Shown here: piece by piece, positions 44,516 to 53,010 of the stretch
Numbering within the stretch: the stretch's first letter is position 1
Layout: the number at the start of each line of letters is the position of its first letter
Assembly: GCA_903837355.1 (NCBI GenBank)
Contig: CAILUI010000449.1
Location: 1 to 64,000, forward strand
Source: an uncultured Victivallales bacterium
GTDB taxonomy: Bacteria > Verrucomicrobiota > Lentisphaeria > Oligosphaerales > JAFGRS01
Direction of reading: 5' to 3'
DNA: 64,000 nt
Notes under the pieces: model-generated
What the model was told of the DNA's origin: nothing
Seen by the model: the letters and a program-made list of their open reading frames with translations, nothing else
The model's database searches: none
Made by a program: the position numbers and the translations under genes

Positions 44516-45244
44516 ATGCGTAAAGCACTGTGCGGTGCGGTCTTGGCGACAGGGCTGTTGTTGGCTGGATGCGAAAGCGTCTCCCCGGGGGCGCTGTCGA
44601 GTCTGGGCGGCTTACTGCAGAGCAAGGAACTGACGACGGAGACGATCGTGGCGGGGCTCAAAGACGCGCTGCGCGTCGGCACCGAGCGGGCGGTTGGCCT
44701 GCTGGCCAAGCCCGGCGGCTACAGCGCCAACCCGCTGCTCAAGCTCGCTGTCCCCGAACAGCTCGAGAAGGTCACCAGCACCCTGCGCAAGGTCGGACTG
44801 GGGAGCTACGTCGATCAGTTCGAGGCCAAGATGAACGAAGCCGCCGAGCAGGCCGTGGTGCAGGCGGTGCCAGTCTTCGCGGCTGCCGTCAGCGAGATGA
44901 CCTTCGAAGACGCCAAGGGCATCCTCAATGGCAGCAACACCGCGGCGACGGAGTACTTCCAGCGCAAGACCGTGGCTCATCTGCATGAGCTTTACGCGCC
45001 CATCGTGCGTCGGAAGATGGACGAGGTCGGTGCCGCCAAGGTGTACAACTCCATCATGGAGAAGTACAACGCCATCCCCTTCACGTCCAAGCCGGACTTC
45101 TCGCTGGACCGTTACGTAACGGACAAGGCGCTGACGGGCGTGTTCATGAAGCTGGGCGAGATGGAGAAGGACATCCGGGCCAACCCCGCCGCCCGCAGCA
45201 CGGACCTGCTCAAGCGCGTGTTTGGCAGCCTGAAGAGCGCCTGA
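44516..45244 (+). CDS. DUF4197-family lipoprotein
   Basis: A 242-residue protein with a lipobox LLAGC (lipidated Cys19), followed by the DUF4197 pattern. The body includes GLKDALRVGTERAVGLL near residue 45 and EQLEKVTSTLRKVG near 80. The region continues with FEAKMNEAAEQAV and ends DLLKRVFG. Members are widespread in Gram-negative bacteria and their function is unknown. It probably faces the periplasm. AAAAGGAG lies upstream of the ATG. It converges with the response-regulator gene two bases away. Confidence 0.9.
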   Translation: MRKALCGAVLATGLLLAGCESVSPGALSSLGGLLQSKELTTETIVAGLKDALRVGTERAVGLLAKPGGYSANPLLKLAVPEQLEKVTSTLRKVGLGSYVDQFEAKMNEAAEQAVVQAVPVFAAAVSEMTFEDAKGILNGSNTAATEYFQRKTVAHLHELYAPIVRRKMDEVGAAKVYNSIMEKYNAIPFTSKPDFSLDRYVTDKALTGVFMKLGEMEKDIRANPAARSTDLLKRVFGSLKSA

Positions 45245-45246
45245 GG

Positions 45247-45657
45247 TCAGGGCTTTGGCCCGTCCGCCAGCGCCACGGCTGGACGGGCTTCGGCCAGCCG
45301 GCGTTTGACGGCCTCGAGGAAGGCGTGCAACTGGATGGGCTTACGATGCACGTCGGCCGGCGAACAGTCGACCGCGGCCAGGGTTTCCGCCTCACAGTCG
45401 GTGTCGATGGCGCCGCTGAGAATCAGGATGGGCAAACGGCGCTTCTGGCGGATCAGTTCGCGGACTACAGAGAGTCCTGAGACCCTGGGCATGCGCCAGT
45501 CGAGGATCATCAGGCTCAGTACCTGCGGGCCGTTGAGGAGGTCAATGGCTTGCTGGCCGTCCTCAGCGGTGACGACGTCATAGCCGGAGCGCGACAGTGC
45601 TTTGCTGAGGATACTGCGGATCCCCGGTTCGTCATCGACCACCAGAATACGTTGCAT
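45247..45657 (-). CDS. stand-alone response regulator receiver protein
   Basis: A 136-residue CheY-type receiver. It has the acidic pair Asp8-Asp9 (VVDDE), phosphorylated Asp53 (ILDWRMP), Ser81 (ILSGA) and Lys106 (HRKPI). There is no output domain and no histidine kinase gene in the window, so partners lie elsewhere. The ATG at 45657 is preceded by a promoter whose -10 lies only seven bases upstream and no Shine-Dalgarno is visible. The mRNA may therefore start at the AUG. Confidence 0.9.
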   Translation of the reverse strand: MQRILVVDDEPGIRSILSKALSRSGYDVVTAEDGQQAIDLLNGPQVLSLMILDWRMPRVSGLSVVRELIRQKRRLPILILSGAIDTDCEAETLAAVDCSPADVHRKPIQLHAFLEAVKRRLAEARPAVALADGPKP

Positions 45658-45664
45658 GCCGTGT

Positions 45665-45693
45665 AGTGTAAGGCCTCGGAGCCTGGGCCACAA
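45665..45693 (-). promoter_or_regulatory. promoter giving a probably leaderless mRNA
   Basis: On the minus strand TTGTGG (45693-45688) and TACACT (45670-45665) are spaced by 17 bp. The -10 ends seven bases before the ATG of the receiver gene, placing the transcription start at or next to the A of the start codon. The absence of a ribosome-binding site agrees with this. Confidence 0.45.
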
Positions 45694-45735
45694 CCGTCCG
45701 TGGCAGTCCTTTTTGTGAGGGCAGGGGAGATGCAC

Positions 45736-48700
45736 ATGAGAGCAAGCGCGGAACGGTCCCTGGGCTACGGCGCCGGTTGCCTCGCCTGGCTGCGGTCCAA
45801 GGCGGGTACGACCCCGATATCGACCCGGATCCCGACCCCGACCCCGACGACGGTGGGGCGTTGGTTGGCCGTCGTAGCCCTGGGCGCCGCGGGCGCGCTT
45901 GCCGCGGCGGACTCGGTGGCGCAGTGGGAGTTCGATGGGGCCCTTGATGACGGCTCGGGACGGAGCCATCACGGGCAGGCTGCCGAAGGCCGTTTCGCGG
46001 CGCTACCGGAAGGGCAGGGGCTGGCGGCTGGCGTAACGGTTACGGTCCCGGCCGCCGAGGATCTCTGCCCGCAGCCGCTGTTTCAGGTTATCTGTCGTTT
46101 CCGCCTCGACGAGGTCCGTGACCTGCCTCAGGTCATCGTGCAGAAGGACAAGGAGTACCAGGTACGGGTGGACTGGGCCAAGGAGGGTGGACAGGTCTCT
46201 TTCTTCGTCTATCTCGATGGCCAGTGGGAACCGCGGGTGCGTGGTCCGGTGGCCACGGCCGGGACGTGGTATGACGTCAGCGCCACCTGGGACGGTGCCG
46301 AGACCAGTATCGAGGTCAACGGGGAGCGTACGACGTGTGCACGCACCGGGGTGCTGGCGCCGAGTGCAAACCCGGTCGTGATCGGGCCGTTGGCGGGGGT
46401 CATCGACCGCGTGGAGTTGCGGAATCCCGGCTTCCTGCGTCAGCAGGCCTTGGTTCGCCTCGACGCCGAGTCCGCCGCCGCCCCGGCGCCGAGCGGCCCG
46501 GCGGCCTTCGGCGGGCCTGCGGGGTGGCCGGGGTGGGGGGCGACAGCCGGAGCGACGTGTGCGGTTCGCGGAGGCGCCCTGGAATGCCAGTTCGTGACGG
46601 CGGCGGGGCTGGTGGCCAGCGGCCCTCTGGCCATTGCGGCCGCCGAGTCCCCCTTCGTCTGTATCGAGACCGATGGCGCCGTCATCGGTGCGACCTGTGT
46701 GAGCTTTGTGGGCGACGGTGGCTACGGCGCGGTGCCCTTCAGGCCGCAGGCGCCGGGCCGTACGGTGCTGGTCAACCTGGCGACCCATCCCGCTTGGAAG
46801 GGGACGATTCGGCGGCTGGCCCTGTCGGGCTCCGCCGTGGTCCCCTCGGCGTTGCGTGTGGAGCGCCTGATGGCGAGCAACCACCTCGAGGGCCGGCCGT
46901 TTCTGCACGTGCGTAGCTTCGCTCCCGAGCGTGCCGTGCTGCGCACCGGGCGCCCGGAGACGTTGATCGCAGCGGTCGGCAACCTCGGCGGCAACGCCCA
47001 GGGTGTTCGTGCTGAGTTGGTTCTGCCGGCGGGCGTCAGTGCGGTGGGTGGGCTTGGACGGGAGCTCGCGGTGCTGCCGGAGTCGGCCTTCGACCTGATC
47101 TCGTGGACCATCCAGGCTGAGCGGCCCTGCACGGGCCCGGTGGTGCTACGCCTCAGCGTCGCTGATGGCCAGGGGGCCGAAGCGACCCTGCCGCTTACCT
47201 TCGCGGCGCCGCCGGGGCTGCCCTTGACGGGCTATGTCCCCGAACCGCTGCCGGCGCAGACCGACTACCTCGGGCTGATGCACTACTGCGCTCTCTGGAA
47301 GGAAGGGACGCATTACGGGTGGGGTCGTATCGAGGCCTGGCCGGAGCGCCGTCCGGCCATCGGCTTCTACGACGAAGGCACTGCCGAAGTCGCCGACTGG
47401 CACATCAAGTACGCCCTCGAGCATGGCATCAGCGGCTTCATCTACTGCTGGTACCGCCGTGACCTCAAGCCCGAAATCAGCCAGTTGCTGGGACACGCCA
47501 TCCACGAGGGGTTGTACGAGGCCCGCTACCGCGACCGCTTCCGCTTCTGCATTATGTGGGAAAATGGCTGCGCCGAGGGTGTGAAGGACGCCGATGACTT
47601 GCTGACGAACCTGTTTCCCTTCTGGATGAAGAACTACTTCACGCACCCCTCCTATTTCCGCGTGGACAACACGCCGGTGCTGTTTGTCTGGCGGCCGGAG
47701 AAGGTCGGGCCGCAGTTGGGTGGCACGGAAGGCACGCGGCAGGCCTTTGAGGCGATGCGTCAGCAAGCCCGCGCGGCGGGGTTCAAGGGGCTGCGCCTGA
47801 TCGGCTGCATCGACCGGGCCAACCCACTCCTGCAGCAGCGCCTGGCGGCCGAGGGCTGGGATGCCACCAGCGGCTATGCCCTCATGCCCGCGGGCGAACG
47901 CCAGGCCGGCACCGATGTCGAGGGTGTGCCCTTCACCGACCACGCCACGGTGCTGGCGCTCTCCCGCCAGGAGTGGGAAGCCCGGCGGGCGGCCGGGCCG
48001 CTGCCCGATGTCCCCAATGTCATGATGGGCTGGGATCCGCGGCCCTGGCACGGCACCGGCACCGCGTCCTATCGTGCCAACCCGCAACCGGCGAGTTTCG
48101 AGGCCGCCTGTCGGGACGCCAAGGTCCTGGTCGACCAGGCGCCGGCCGAAGCCTGGTACCGCCGGCTGGTGGTGTTCGACAACTGGACCGAGTTCGGCGA
48201 GGGGCACTACATCGAACCCACTGTCGGCACGGGCTTTGCGTATGTCAACGCCATCAAGCGCGTGTTCTGCACCGGCTGGGCGCCGGAAGCGGTCACCGAT
48301 ATCATCCCCGAAGACGTCGGCCTGGAGCCGCCGCAGCGCCGCTATCTGGCCACCCGCGAGCTCTATGGCGGCCTGCCCTGGCGGCCGCGCGTGATCCGCG
48401 ACCACCTGATCGCCGCCTGGTCGTTTGACCAGGATGATCCGGCGCTGCTGCGCGACACCTCCGCGAGCGCCTTCCACCTGGTGCGTCGCGAGGCGGCGCT
48501 GGCGCCTGGCCACTCTGGCACGGCGCTGGTTTGCGGTCAGGGTTGGGGCAGTTTTCCGGCCCACGCCGCCTTCTTTCCCTCGACCGGGATCACGGTCAGC
48601 CTGTGGTGCCAGCCGGCGACGCCGGGCCAGTCTGACCACTGGATGCTCAACACCGTGGGCAGTGCCAGCGACGGCTACCGTCTGGGACTGGGCAGCGGCG

Positions 48701-49008
48701 GCAAGCCGGTTTGGCAGGTGCCGCGGGAGCTGTGGAGTCACGGGCTGACCGGGCCAGAGGTGCTGCCTGTGGGCGCCTGGAGCCACGTGGCCGCCACCTT
48801 CGACAACCGTGTCATGCGACTCTATGTGAACGGCACCCTGGTTGGCGAAATGGCCCGGCCTGGCCTCGTCAAAGCCTCGCGCGGCGATCTCTTCTTAGGC
48901 ACCTTCGGCGGCGAGAAGGCCCGCTTCGAGGGGTTGCTCGACGAGGTCCGCCTCTACGATCGGCCGCTGGCCGCTGCCGAGATTGCCGACCTGGCGCGGC
49001 AGCCCTGA
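45736..49008 (+). CDS. secreted LamG - GH99/WbsX-like - LamG protein
   Basis: A 1090-residue protein. A signal-like core (VGRWLAVVALGAAGALAA) sits about 40 residues in. The ATG at 45736 has AGGGGAG six bases upstream, and an in-frame GTG at 45853 would put the signal first. Domains in order: a LamG jelly roll (about 60-230), beta linkers, a GH99/WbsX-like TIM barrel (about 500-865), and a C-terminal LamG (about 880-1085). The barrel has FIYCWYRRDL, FRVDNTPVLFVWRPEK and the late NWTEFGEGHYIEP, which matches the family WNEWxEG catalytic block. It should act on an extracellular glycan. Confidence 0.82.
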   Translation: MRASAERSLGYGAGCLAWLRSKAGTTPISTRIPTPTPTTVGRWLAVVALGAAGALAAADSVAQWEFDGALDDGSGRSHHGQAAEGRFAALPEGQGLAAGVTVTVPAAEDLCPQPLFQVICRFRLDEVRDLPQVIVQKDKEYQVRVDWAKEGGQVSFFVYLDGQWEPRVRGPVATAGTWYDVSATWDGAETSIEVNGERTTCARTGVLAPSANPVVIGPLAGVIDRVELRNPGFLRQQALVRLDAESAAAPAPSGPAAFGGPAGWPGWGATAGATCAVRGGALECQFVTAAGLVASGPLAIAAAESPFVCIETDGAVIGATCVSFVGDGGYGAVPFRPQAPGRTVLVNLATHPAWKGTIRRLALSGSAVVPSALRVERLMASNHLEGRPFLHVRSFAPERAVLRTGRPETLIAAVGNLGGNAQGVRAELVLPAGVSAVGGLGRELAVLPESAFDLISWTIQAERPCTGPVVLRLSVADGQGAEATLPLTFAAPPGLPLTGYVPEPLPAQTDYLGLMHYCALWKEGTHYGWGRIEAWPERRPAIGFYDEGTAEVADWHIKYALEHGISGFIYCWYRRDLKPEISQLLGHAIHEGLYEARYRDRFRFCIMWENGCAEGVKDADDLLTNLFPFWMKNYFTHPSYFRVDNTPVLFVWRPEKVGPQLGGTEGTRQAFEAMRQQARAAGFKGLRLIGCIDRANPLLQQRLAAEGWDATSGYALMPAGERQAGTDVEGVPFTDHATVLALSRQEWEARRAAGPLPDVPNVMMGWDPRPWHGTGTASYRANPQPASFEAACRDAKVLVDQAPAEAWYRRLVVFDNWTEFGEGHYIEPTVGTGFAYVNAIKRVFCTGWAPEAVTDIIPEDVGLEPPQRRYLATRELYGGLPWRPRVIRDHLIAAWSFDQDDPALLRDTSASAFHLVRREAALAPGHSGTALVCGQGWGSFPAHAAFFPSTGITVSLWCQPATPGQSDHWMLNTVGSASDGYRLGLGSGGKPVWQVPRELWSHGLTGPEVLPVGAWSHVAATFDNRVMRLYVNGTLVGEMARPGLVKASRGDLFLGTFGGEKARFEGLLDEVRLYDRPLAAAEIADLARQP

Positions 49009-49020
49009 GAGCCCGCTGCG

Positions 49021-49887
49021 TCAGGCGTGCTCGAGGGAGAGCAGGTAGGTGATGGCGTCCTGGAGGATCTCCTCAGGCGCCACCTGCCGGAAGTCCTCGA
49101 TGGAGATGAAGTGCCGGTAGCCGGTCTTCCGGAGCTGGTTGATCAGCGTCGGGAAGTGATACAGGCCATCGGCCATCGGGCACGCTTCCCAGGTCCACTG
49201 GGCCGTGCCCTTGGCATCGCGTTGGCTCGGGGGCAGGGGCCGGTGGGCGCCGACGTGGCAGTGGGCCAGGTACGGTCCGAGGAGTTGAACCGCCAGGGCG
49301 GTGGTCTCAAAGCCGTCTTTGACCATGTTCTGCGGATCGTAGATCACCCCGACTTCGGCCGGGTTGAAGTGGCTGACGATGCGGTGCGCCAGGGCCGCGC
49401 TGCAGTGGATCGTTCCGCCATGGATCTCCAGGACAATCTTGACGCCGGTGCCACGCGTGAGCTCCAGCGTTCGAGCATAGCCCGCCACGGTCTCGCCGTA
49501 GACTTGCCAGTAGTCCTGGCTGCCGTCGCCTTTGTAGCCGGACGCCGCGCCCACGCGGATGAAGGGCGCGCCCGCGGCCACCGCCCCCTCGACCAGCAGC
49601 TTGATGTGGTCGAGTTCGGTACAGGCGGCGGCCGAGGCGATCCCCGCCAGGGCCAGGCCGTGGTCGGCCAGCACCTGGCGGATCTCCGCGGCCTTGGCGG
49701 CGAAGGTCTCCGGGGTGACATCGTTGACGTGGTAACCCCAGGCACTGGGCTCGGCCTTGGCGCGCAGTTCGGCCGGGATGCGCCGCACCCGCAACTCCAT
49801 GCCATCGTAGCCGAGACGCGACAGCAGGGCGGCCTGCTGCACCAGGCTCAGGCGCGGCAGGAACACGGTGGTGGCCGAGTACTTCAT
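49021..49887 (-). CDS. xylose-isomerase-like sugar phosphate isomerase/epimerase
   Basis: A 288-residue TIM-barrel protein of the AP-endonuclease-2-like family. Typical strands include GYDGMELRVRR, ASAAACTELDH, IVLEIHGGTIH (metal Glu/His region), VGVIYDPQN and CHVGAHR, ending FISIEDF. The reaction is probably aldose-ketose or epimer conversion of a sugar or polyol. It converges with the LamG/GH99 gene. A second, unrelated-looking member lies at 50913-51704. Confidence 0.87.
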   Translation of the reverse strand: MKYSATTVFLPRLSLVQQAALLSRLGYDGMELRVRRIPAELRAKAEPSAWGYHVNDVTPETFAAKAAEIRQVLADHGLALAGIASAAACTELDHIKLLVEGAVAAGAPFIRVGAASGYKGDGSQDYWQVYGETVAGYARTLELTRGTGVKIVLEIHGGTIHCSAALAHRIVSHFNPAEVGVIYDPQNMVKDGFETTALAVQLLGPYLAHCHVGAHRPLPPSQRDAKGTAQWTWEACPMADGLYHFPTLINQLRKTGYRHFISIEDFRQVAPEEILQDAITYLLSLEHA

Positions 49888-49972
49888 CGATCATCTCCCG
49901 AAGGCTGCGGACGGGCCGGGTCAACCCGGAACGTGCCTGGCCTGATCACTGCGATACCCGCTCCCGATGGTC

Positions 49973-50075
49973 GCGGCGGCTCAGCCGGCGCTTCGCCCTC
50001 CACCCGGCGGCGGCTCAGCCGGCGCTTCGCCCTCCATCCGGCGGCGGCTCAGCCGGCGCTTCGCCCTCCATCCGG
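49973..50075. repeat. 34-bp tandem repeat, three copies
   Basis: Three units at 49973, 50007 and 50041, each beginning GCGGCGGCTCAGCCGGCGCT and ending in a CCTCCAYCCG block. Read on the plus strand they give SAGASPS-type peptides. From memory, short repeats giving similar peptides are dispersed in PVC genomes and often miscalled as genes. They lie in the 237-bp gap between two minus-strand genes, and nothing else is seen there. Confidence 0.9.
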
Positions 50076-50124
50076 TCGGTCCGAGACGTGCTATGCTAAG
50101 GGCGGACACCGCAAAGTCAACCCG

Positions 50125-50802
50125 TCAGGCCGAGCGTTGCGCCAGCCAGATGAGGTGCTGCGGGCCGCCGCGCTGCCCGCGGGCGCGCACGCTAACTTCC
50201 TCCACCGTGAAGCCGACGTGGCGCAGGCGCCGGGTGAAGGCGCGATTCGGGTGCGAGGACCAGACACCCAGCAGGCCAGCCGAGCGCAGGGCGGCCTGCG
50301 TGGCCTCCAGGCCGACCTGGGCGTAGAGCCAGTTATTCCCTTTGCGGGTCAGCCCCTCGGGACCGTTGTCCACGTCCAGCAGGACCGCGTCGTAGGCATC
50401 CCGCTCCGTGCGCAGAACACGGGCGACATCGATCACGCGCACCGTGACCCGCGGGTCCTCCAGCGGCCGGCCGGCCAGGTCGGCTAGCGGGCCGCGGTTC
50501 CAGTCGACGACGGCCTGGACCAGTTCGGCCACCACGACCTCGCTGTCCGCGCCGAGGTGGCGCAGGGCCGCCCCGACGGTATAGCCCATACCCAGGCCGC
50601 CGATCAGGATCCGGGGCCGCAGCCGGCCGGCGAGGCGCGCGCAGACGAGTTCAGCCAGTGCCTCCTCGGAGCCGTAGGCGGTGCTGCCCATGAGCTGGCA
50701 GGCCTTGACCCGGATCGAGAACTCGTTACCCCGGCGGTAGAGGCTCAGTTCCTCACCATCCCCAGGGGCGCGCGCACTGCCGAGGAACTCCCAAGGGATC
50801 AT
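50125..50802 (-). CDS. spermidine-synthase-like methyltransferase-fold protein
   Basis: A 225-residue SAM/decarboxy-SAM-binding Rossmann protein. It has ILIGGLGMGYT (near residue 65) as the glycine-rich motif, VVVAELV as the acidic second strand and LLDVDNGPEG (near 141) where polyamine synthases carry the aminopropyl-acceptor Asp. It is shorter than typical SpeE and resembles the spermidine-synthase-like/MnmC-like group, so true polyamine synthesis is uncertain. It may be a methyltransferase. Confidence 0.78.
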   Translation of the reverse strand: MIPWEFLGSARAPGDGEELSLYRRGNEFSIRVKACQLMGSTAYGSEEALAELVCARLAGRLRPRILIGGLGMGYTVGAALRHLGADSEVVVAELVQAVVDWNRGPLADLAGRPLEDPRVTVRVIDVARVLRTERDAYDAVLLDVDNGPEGLTRKGNNWLYAQVGLEATQAALRSAGLLGVWSSHPNRAFTRRLRHVGFTVEEVSVRARGQRGGPQHLIWLAQRSA

Positions 50803-50912
50803 GCTTGCCTCGAAGGCCGCGCCGGGGCGACCGGCGTCAGGTGTTGAACAGGGTGATGAACGGCGCGCGGGCGGCCAGCAGGCGTTCGCCGAGTTCGCGG
50901 TCTCGGCGCGGT
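50803..50912 (-). other. gap with a possible gene tail
   Basis: Between two minus-strand genes. On the minus strand a frame ending at 50838 reads RDRELGERLLAARAPFITLF and two more codons, with no start codon of its own. It looks like the end of a lost gene, but 22 codons is too little to be sure. Confidence 0.25.
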
Positions 50913-51704
50913 CTACATGGCGATGATCTGGCGGATGGTCTTGGCGGTTTCTGCCAGCGGCGCCAGCGCGGCGGGTACCTCGCTGATCAGCGGGCCGTCA
51001 TAGCCCGCGGCCCGCAGTTCGGCCATGACTTTGGGGAAGTTGACGGCGCCCTGCAGCAGCGCGGTCCAGTTGCCATTCAGGGCGTTACCCTTCCAGTCCT
51101 TCAGGTGGACGTGTTTGATGCGGCGGCCGAGGATGCGCACCCAGTGCTGCGGGAACTGGAAGACGGCCATGTTGCCCGGGTCGAAGTAGAAACCGACGGC
51201 GTCGCTGCCGACCTCATCGAGGAAGCGGGCGGTCTCCATGGGGCTGAAGAGGAAGCCGTTCCAGACGAACTCATAGGCGAAGGCGATCTTGAGTTTGGCG
51301 GCGACCGGCCCCAGCTTCCTGAGGGCGGCGACCGCGTTACGGTAGGCATCGTCGTAGTAGAGGTCGGCCGAGAAGTGGCCCAGGGTGTGCAGGACGACGG
51401 GGGCACCCAGGCGGGCGGCGGCTTCGAGACCGGCGATGGTCTGCTCGATGGCCGTATCCTGCTCTTGGCCCTGCGCCAGCAGGTTGCCGCTCCAGTGGTT
51501 GAGGGTGAGCGAGGCGATGGGCAAGCCATAGGCCTTTGACAGACCGCGGATGGCGTCCAACTCGGCGTTGGTGGTTTGCCCGGTCAGCGGGCCCTGTTGG
51601 CGCATGGACAACTCGACGACCTCGTAGCCGGCGTCGCGGGCGGTCTTGAAGAAGCCCTCGTTGGTGGTATCGGTGGCGACGAGTTGGGTGATTCCGACCT
51701 GCAT
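50913..51704 (-). CDS. xylose-isomerase-like sugar phosphate isomerase/epimerase
   Basis: A 263-residue TIM-barrel protein of the same superfamily as the gene at 49021. Features include GYEVVELSMRQQG, LGAPVVLHTLG, FAYEFVWNGF (metal Glu), VGFYFDPGN and HVHLKDWKG (metal His). Its substrate is likely a small sugar or inositol derivative. GGAGGG lies seven bases before the ATG. The long 7-bp repeat array begins 16 bp upstream of the start codon, in the expected leader or promoter position. Confidence 0.87.
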   Translation of the reverse strand: MQVGITQLVATDTTNEGFFKTARDAGYEVVELSMRQQGPLTGQTTNAELDAIRGLSKAYGLPIASLTLNHWSGNLLAQGQEQDTAIEQTIAGLEAAARLGAPVVLHTLGHFSADLYYDDAYRNAVAALRKLGPVAAKLKIAFAYEFVWNGFLFSPMETARFLDEVGSDAVGFYFDPGNMAVFQFPQHWVRILGRRIKHVHLKDWKGNALNGNWTALLQGAVNFPKVMAELRAAGYDGPLISEVPAALAPLAETAKTIRQIIAM

Positions 51705-51720
51705 GGGTGCGCCCTCCGGT

Positions 51721-51980
51721 CTTCAGTGTTCAGTGTTCAGTGTTCAGTGTTCAGTGTTCAGTGTTCAGTGTTCAGTGTTCAGTGTTCAGTGTTCGGTGTT
51801 CGGTGTTCGGTGTTCAGTGTTCAGTGTTCAGTGTTCGGTGTTCAGTGTTCGGTGTTCAGTGTTCGGTGTTCAGTGTTCAGTGTTCGGTGTTCAGTGTTCG
51901 GTGTTCAGTGTTCGGTGTTCAGTGTTCGGTGTTCAGTGTTCAGTGTTCGGTGTTCGGTGTTCGGTGCTCGGTGCTCGGTG
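51721..51980. repeat. heptanucleotide tandem array 3
   Basis: About 37 units of 7 bp: GTTCAGT or GTTCGGT, with the last three changed to GCTCGGT. The order of A and G variants is irregular at first and then nearly alternating, giving a 14-bp period. All three plus-strand frames are open because the unit has no stop, which produces false FSVQCSV-type ORFs. It lies between the mutarotase stop and the isomerase start, both on the minus strand. Confidence 0.95.
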
Positions 51981-51990
51981 CTCGGCGCCC

Positions 51991-52914
51991 TTATCCCAGC
52001 GGTTCGACGCTGAGGATTGCCTGTAAGCGGTGTTCGCCGCCGGGGGGGACCGTGCGCGCATCGCCCGGTGCGTTCGTGGTTTCCACGCAGATCATACCGG
52101 GGTACTCGTCGTCGCCGAAGTCCGGCATGCGCTTGGCCTTGGCGATCCACGGGTTCCAGACCACCGCCGAGAGGCTGCCGGCCTTGCGGATGCGGATGCG
52201 GCGGTTCCAGGCCGGGTCCTCAATCTGGGCTTCGTCCGGGCAGGCGCTGAAGATGATGTCGGTCTCGGCGTGCACCGTGACCGGCCCGGTCTGGACCCCT
52301 GGTGTGCGCGCGCCCCCGACGGTGTCGATCGAGGGGCAGCGGTCGAAGCCGAGGACGCGGACCTGGGTCACGTCGCTGACCGCGAAGTAGGTGTGTAGCG
52401 CGGCGGTGATGGTGTAGGGGGCGGCGCCGGGATTGCGCATGGTCAGGGCGACGGTCAGCTCGGCTCCCACCGTCACCTCCAGGCTGGCCGCGAAGGCGTG
52501 GTCCCACTGGCGGCGGCTGGCGGCTGTGTCGCTCAGGCCCAGGCGGAGGCGGGTCAGGGAGTCTGACAACGCCTGCGTCTCCAGCACCTGCCAGGGGCTG
52601 ATGCGGGCGAAGCCGTGGGCCGGCAGAGCGGGGTCCGCAGGGTGGGCGCCGAACCACGGCCAGCACAGGGGAATGCCGCCGCGGATGGGCTTGTCCGCCG
52701 CGAACCAGCTCTTGCCGCTGAGCCAGAGCAGGGGCCGCGCCCCCCGCGGCTGGAACGCCAGCACGTGGGCGCCGTGCAGCGCGATCCGTGCCGTCCCCGC
52801 GGCGTTGGCGATCTCCGCCACGGTGAGCCCGCCTGGTCCTGCCGCAAAACGTAGGTGTCCGGGCAGGGCAAAGCGTGCGTTCAGGGCCTCACTGTCGGTC
52901 ATGCCTCCGTCCAC
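51991..52914 (-). CDS. D-hexose-6-phosphate mutarotase (aldose 1-epimerase-like)
   Basis: A 307-residue YeaD-type mutarotase. It has RGGIPLCWPWFG near residue 78, AHGFARISPW (catalytic His region) near 98, ALHTYFAVSD (second His) near 168 and NPWIAKAKRMPDFGDDEYPGM with the catalytic-type Glu ('VETTN') near the end. It interconverts alpha and beta anomers of glucose-6-phosphate-like sugars. Two candidate starts, 52914 and 52902, are both ATG. The coding end lies about 10 bp from the heptad array. Confidence 0.92.
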   Translation of the reverse strand: MDGGMTDSEALNARFALPGHLRFAAGPGGLTVAEIANAAGTARIALHGAHVLAFQPRGARPLLWLSGKSWFAADKPIRGGIPLCWPWFGAHPADPALPAHGFARISPWQVLETQALSDSLTRLRLGLSDTAASRRQWDHAFAASLEVTVGAELTVALTMRNPGAAPYTITAALHTYFAVSDVTQVRVLGFDRCPSIDTVGGARTPGVQTGPVTVHAETDIIFSACPDEAQIEDPAWNRRIRIRKAGSLSAVVWNPWIAKAKRMPDFGDDEYPGMICVETTNAPGDARTVPPGGEHRLQAILSVEPLG

Positions 52915-53010
52915 TTTCTGCTACGCCGTCCGGCGCGGCGATGGTTCCACCGCGGCGGTGACATGCAGCCGCGAACGTAGTCACCTAAGCCAGGCCTGTC
53001 AATCCGCGCG

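Noticed and set aside
51576..52390. Long plus-strand ORFs made of FSVQCSV-type repeats
   Set aside because: They arise because a 7-bp unit without stop codons opens all three frames. They overlap real minus-strand genes and have no start signal.
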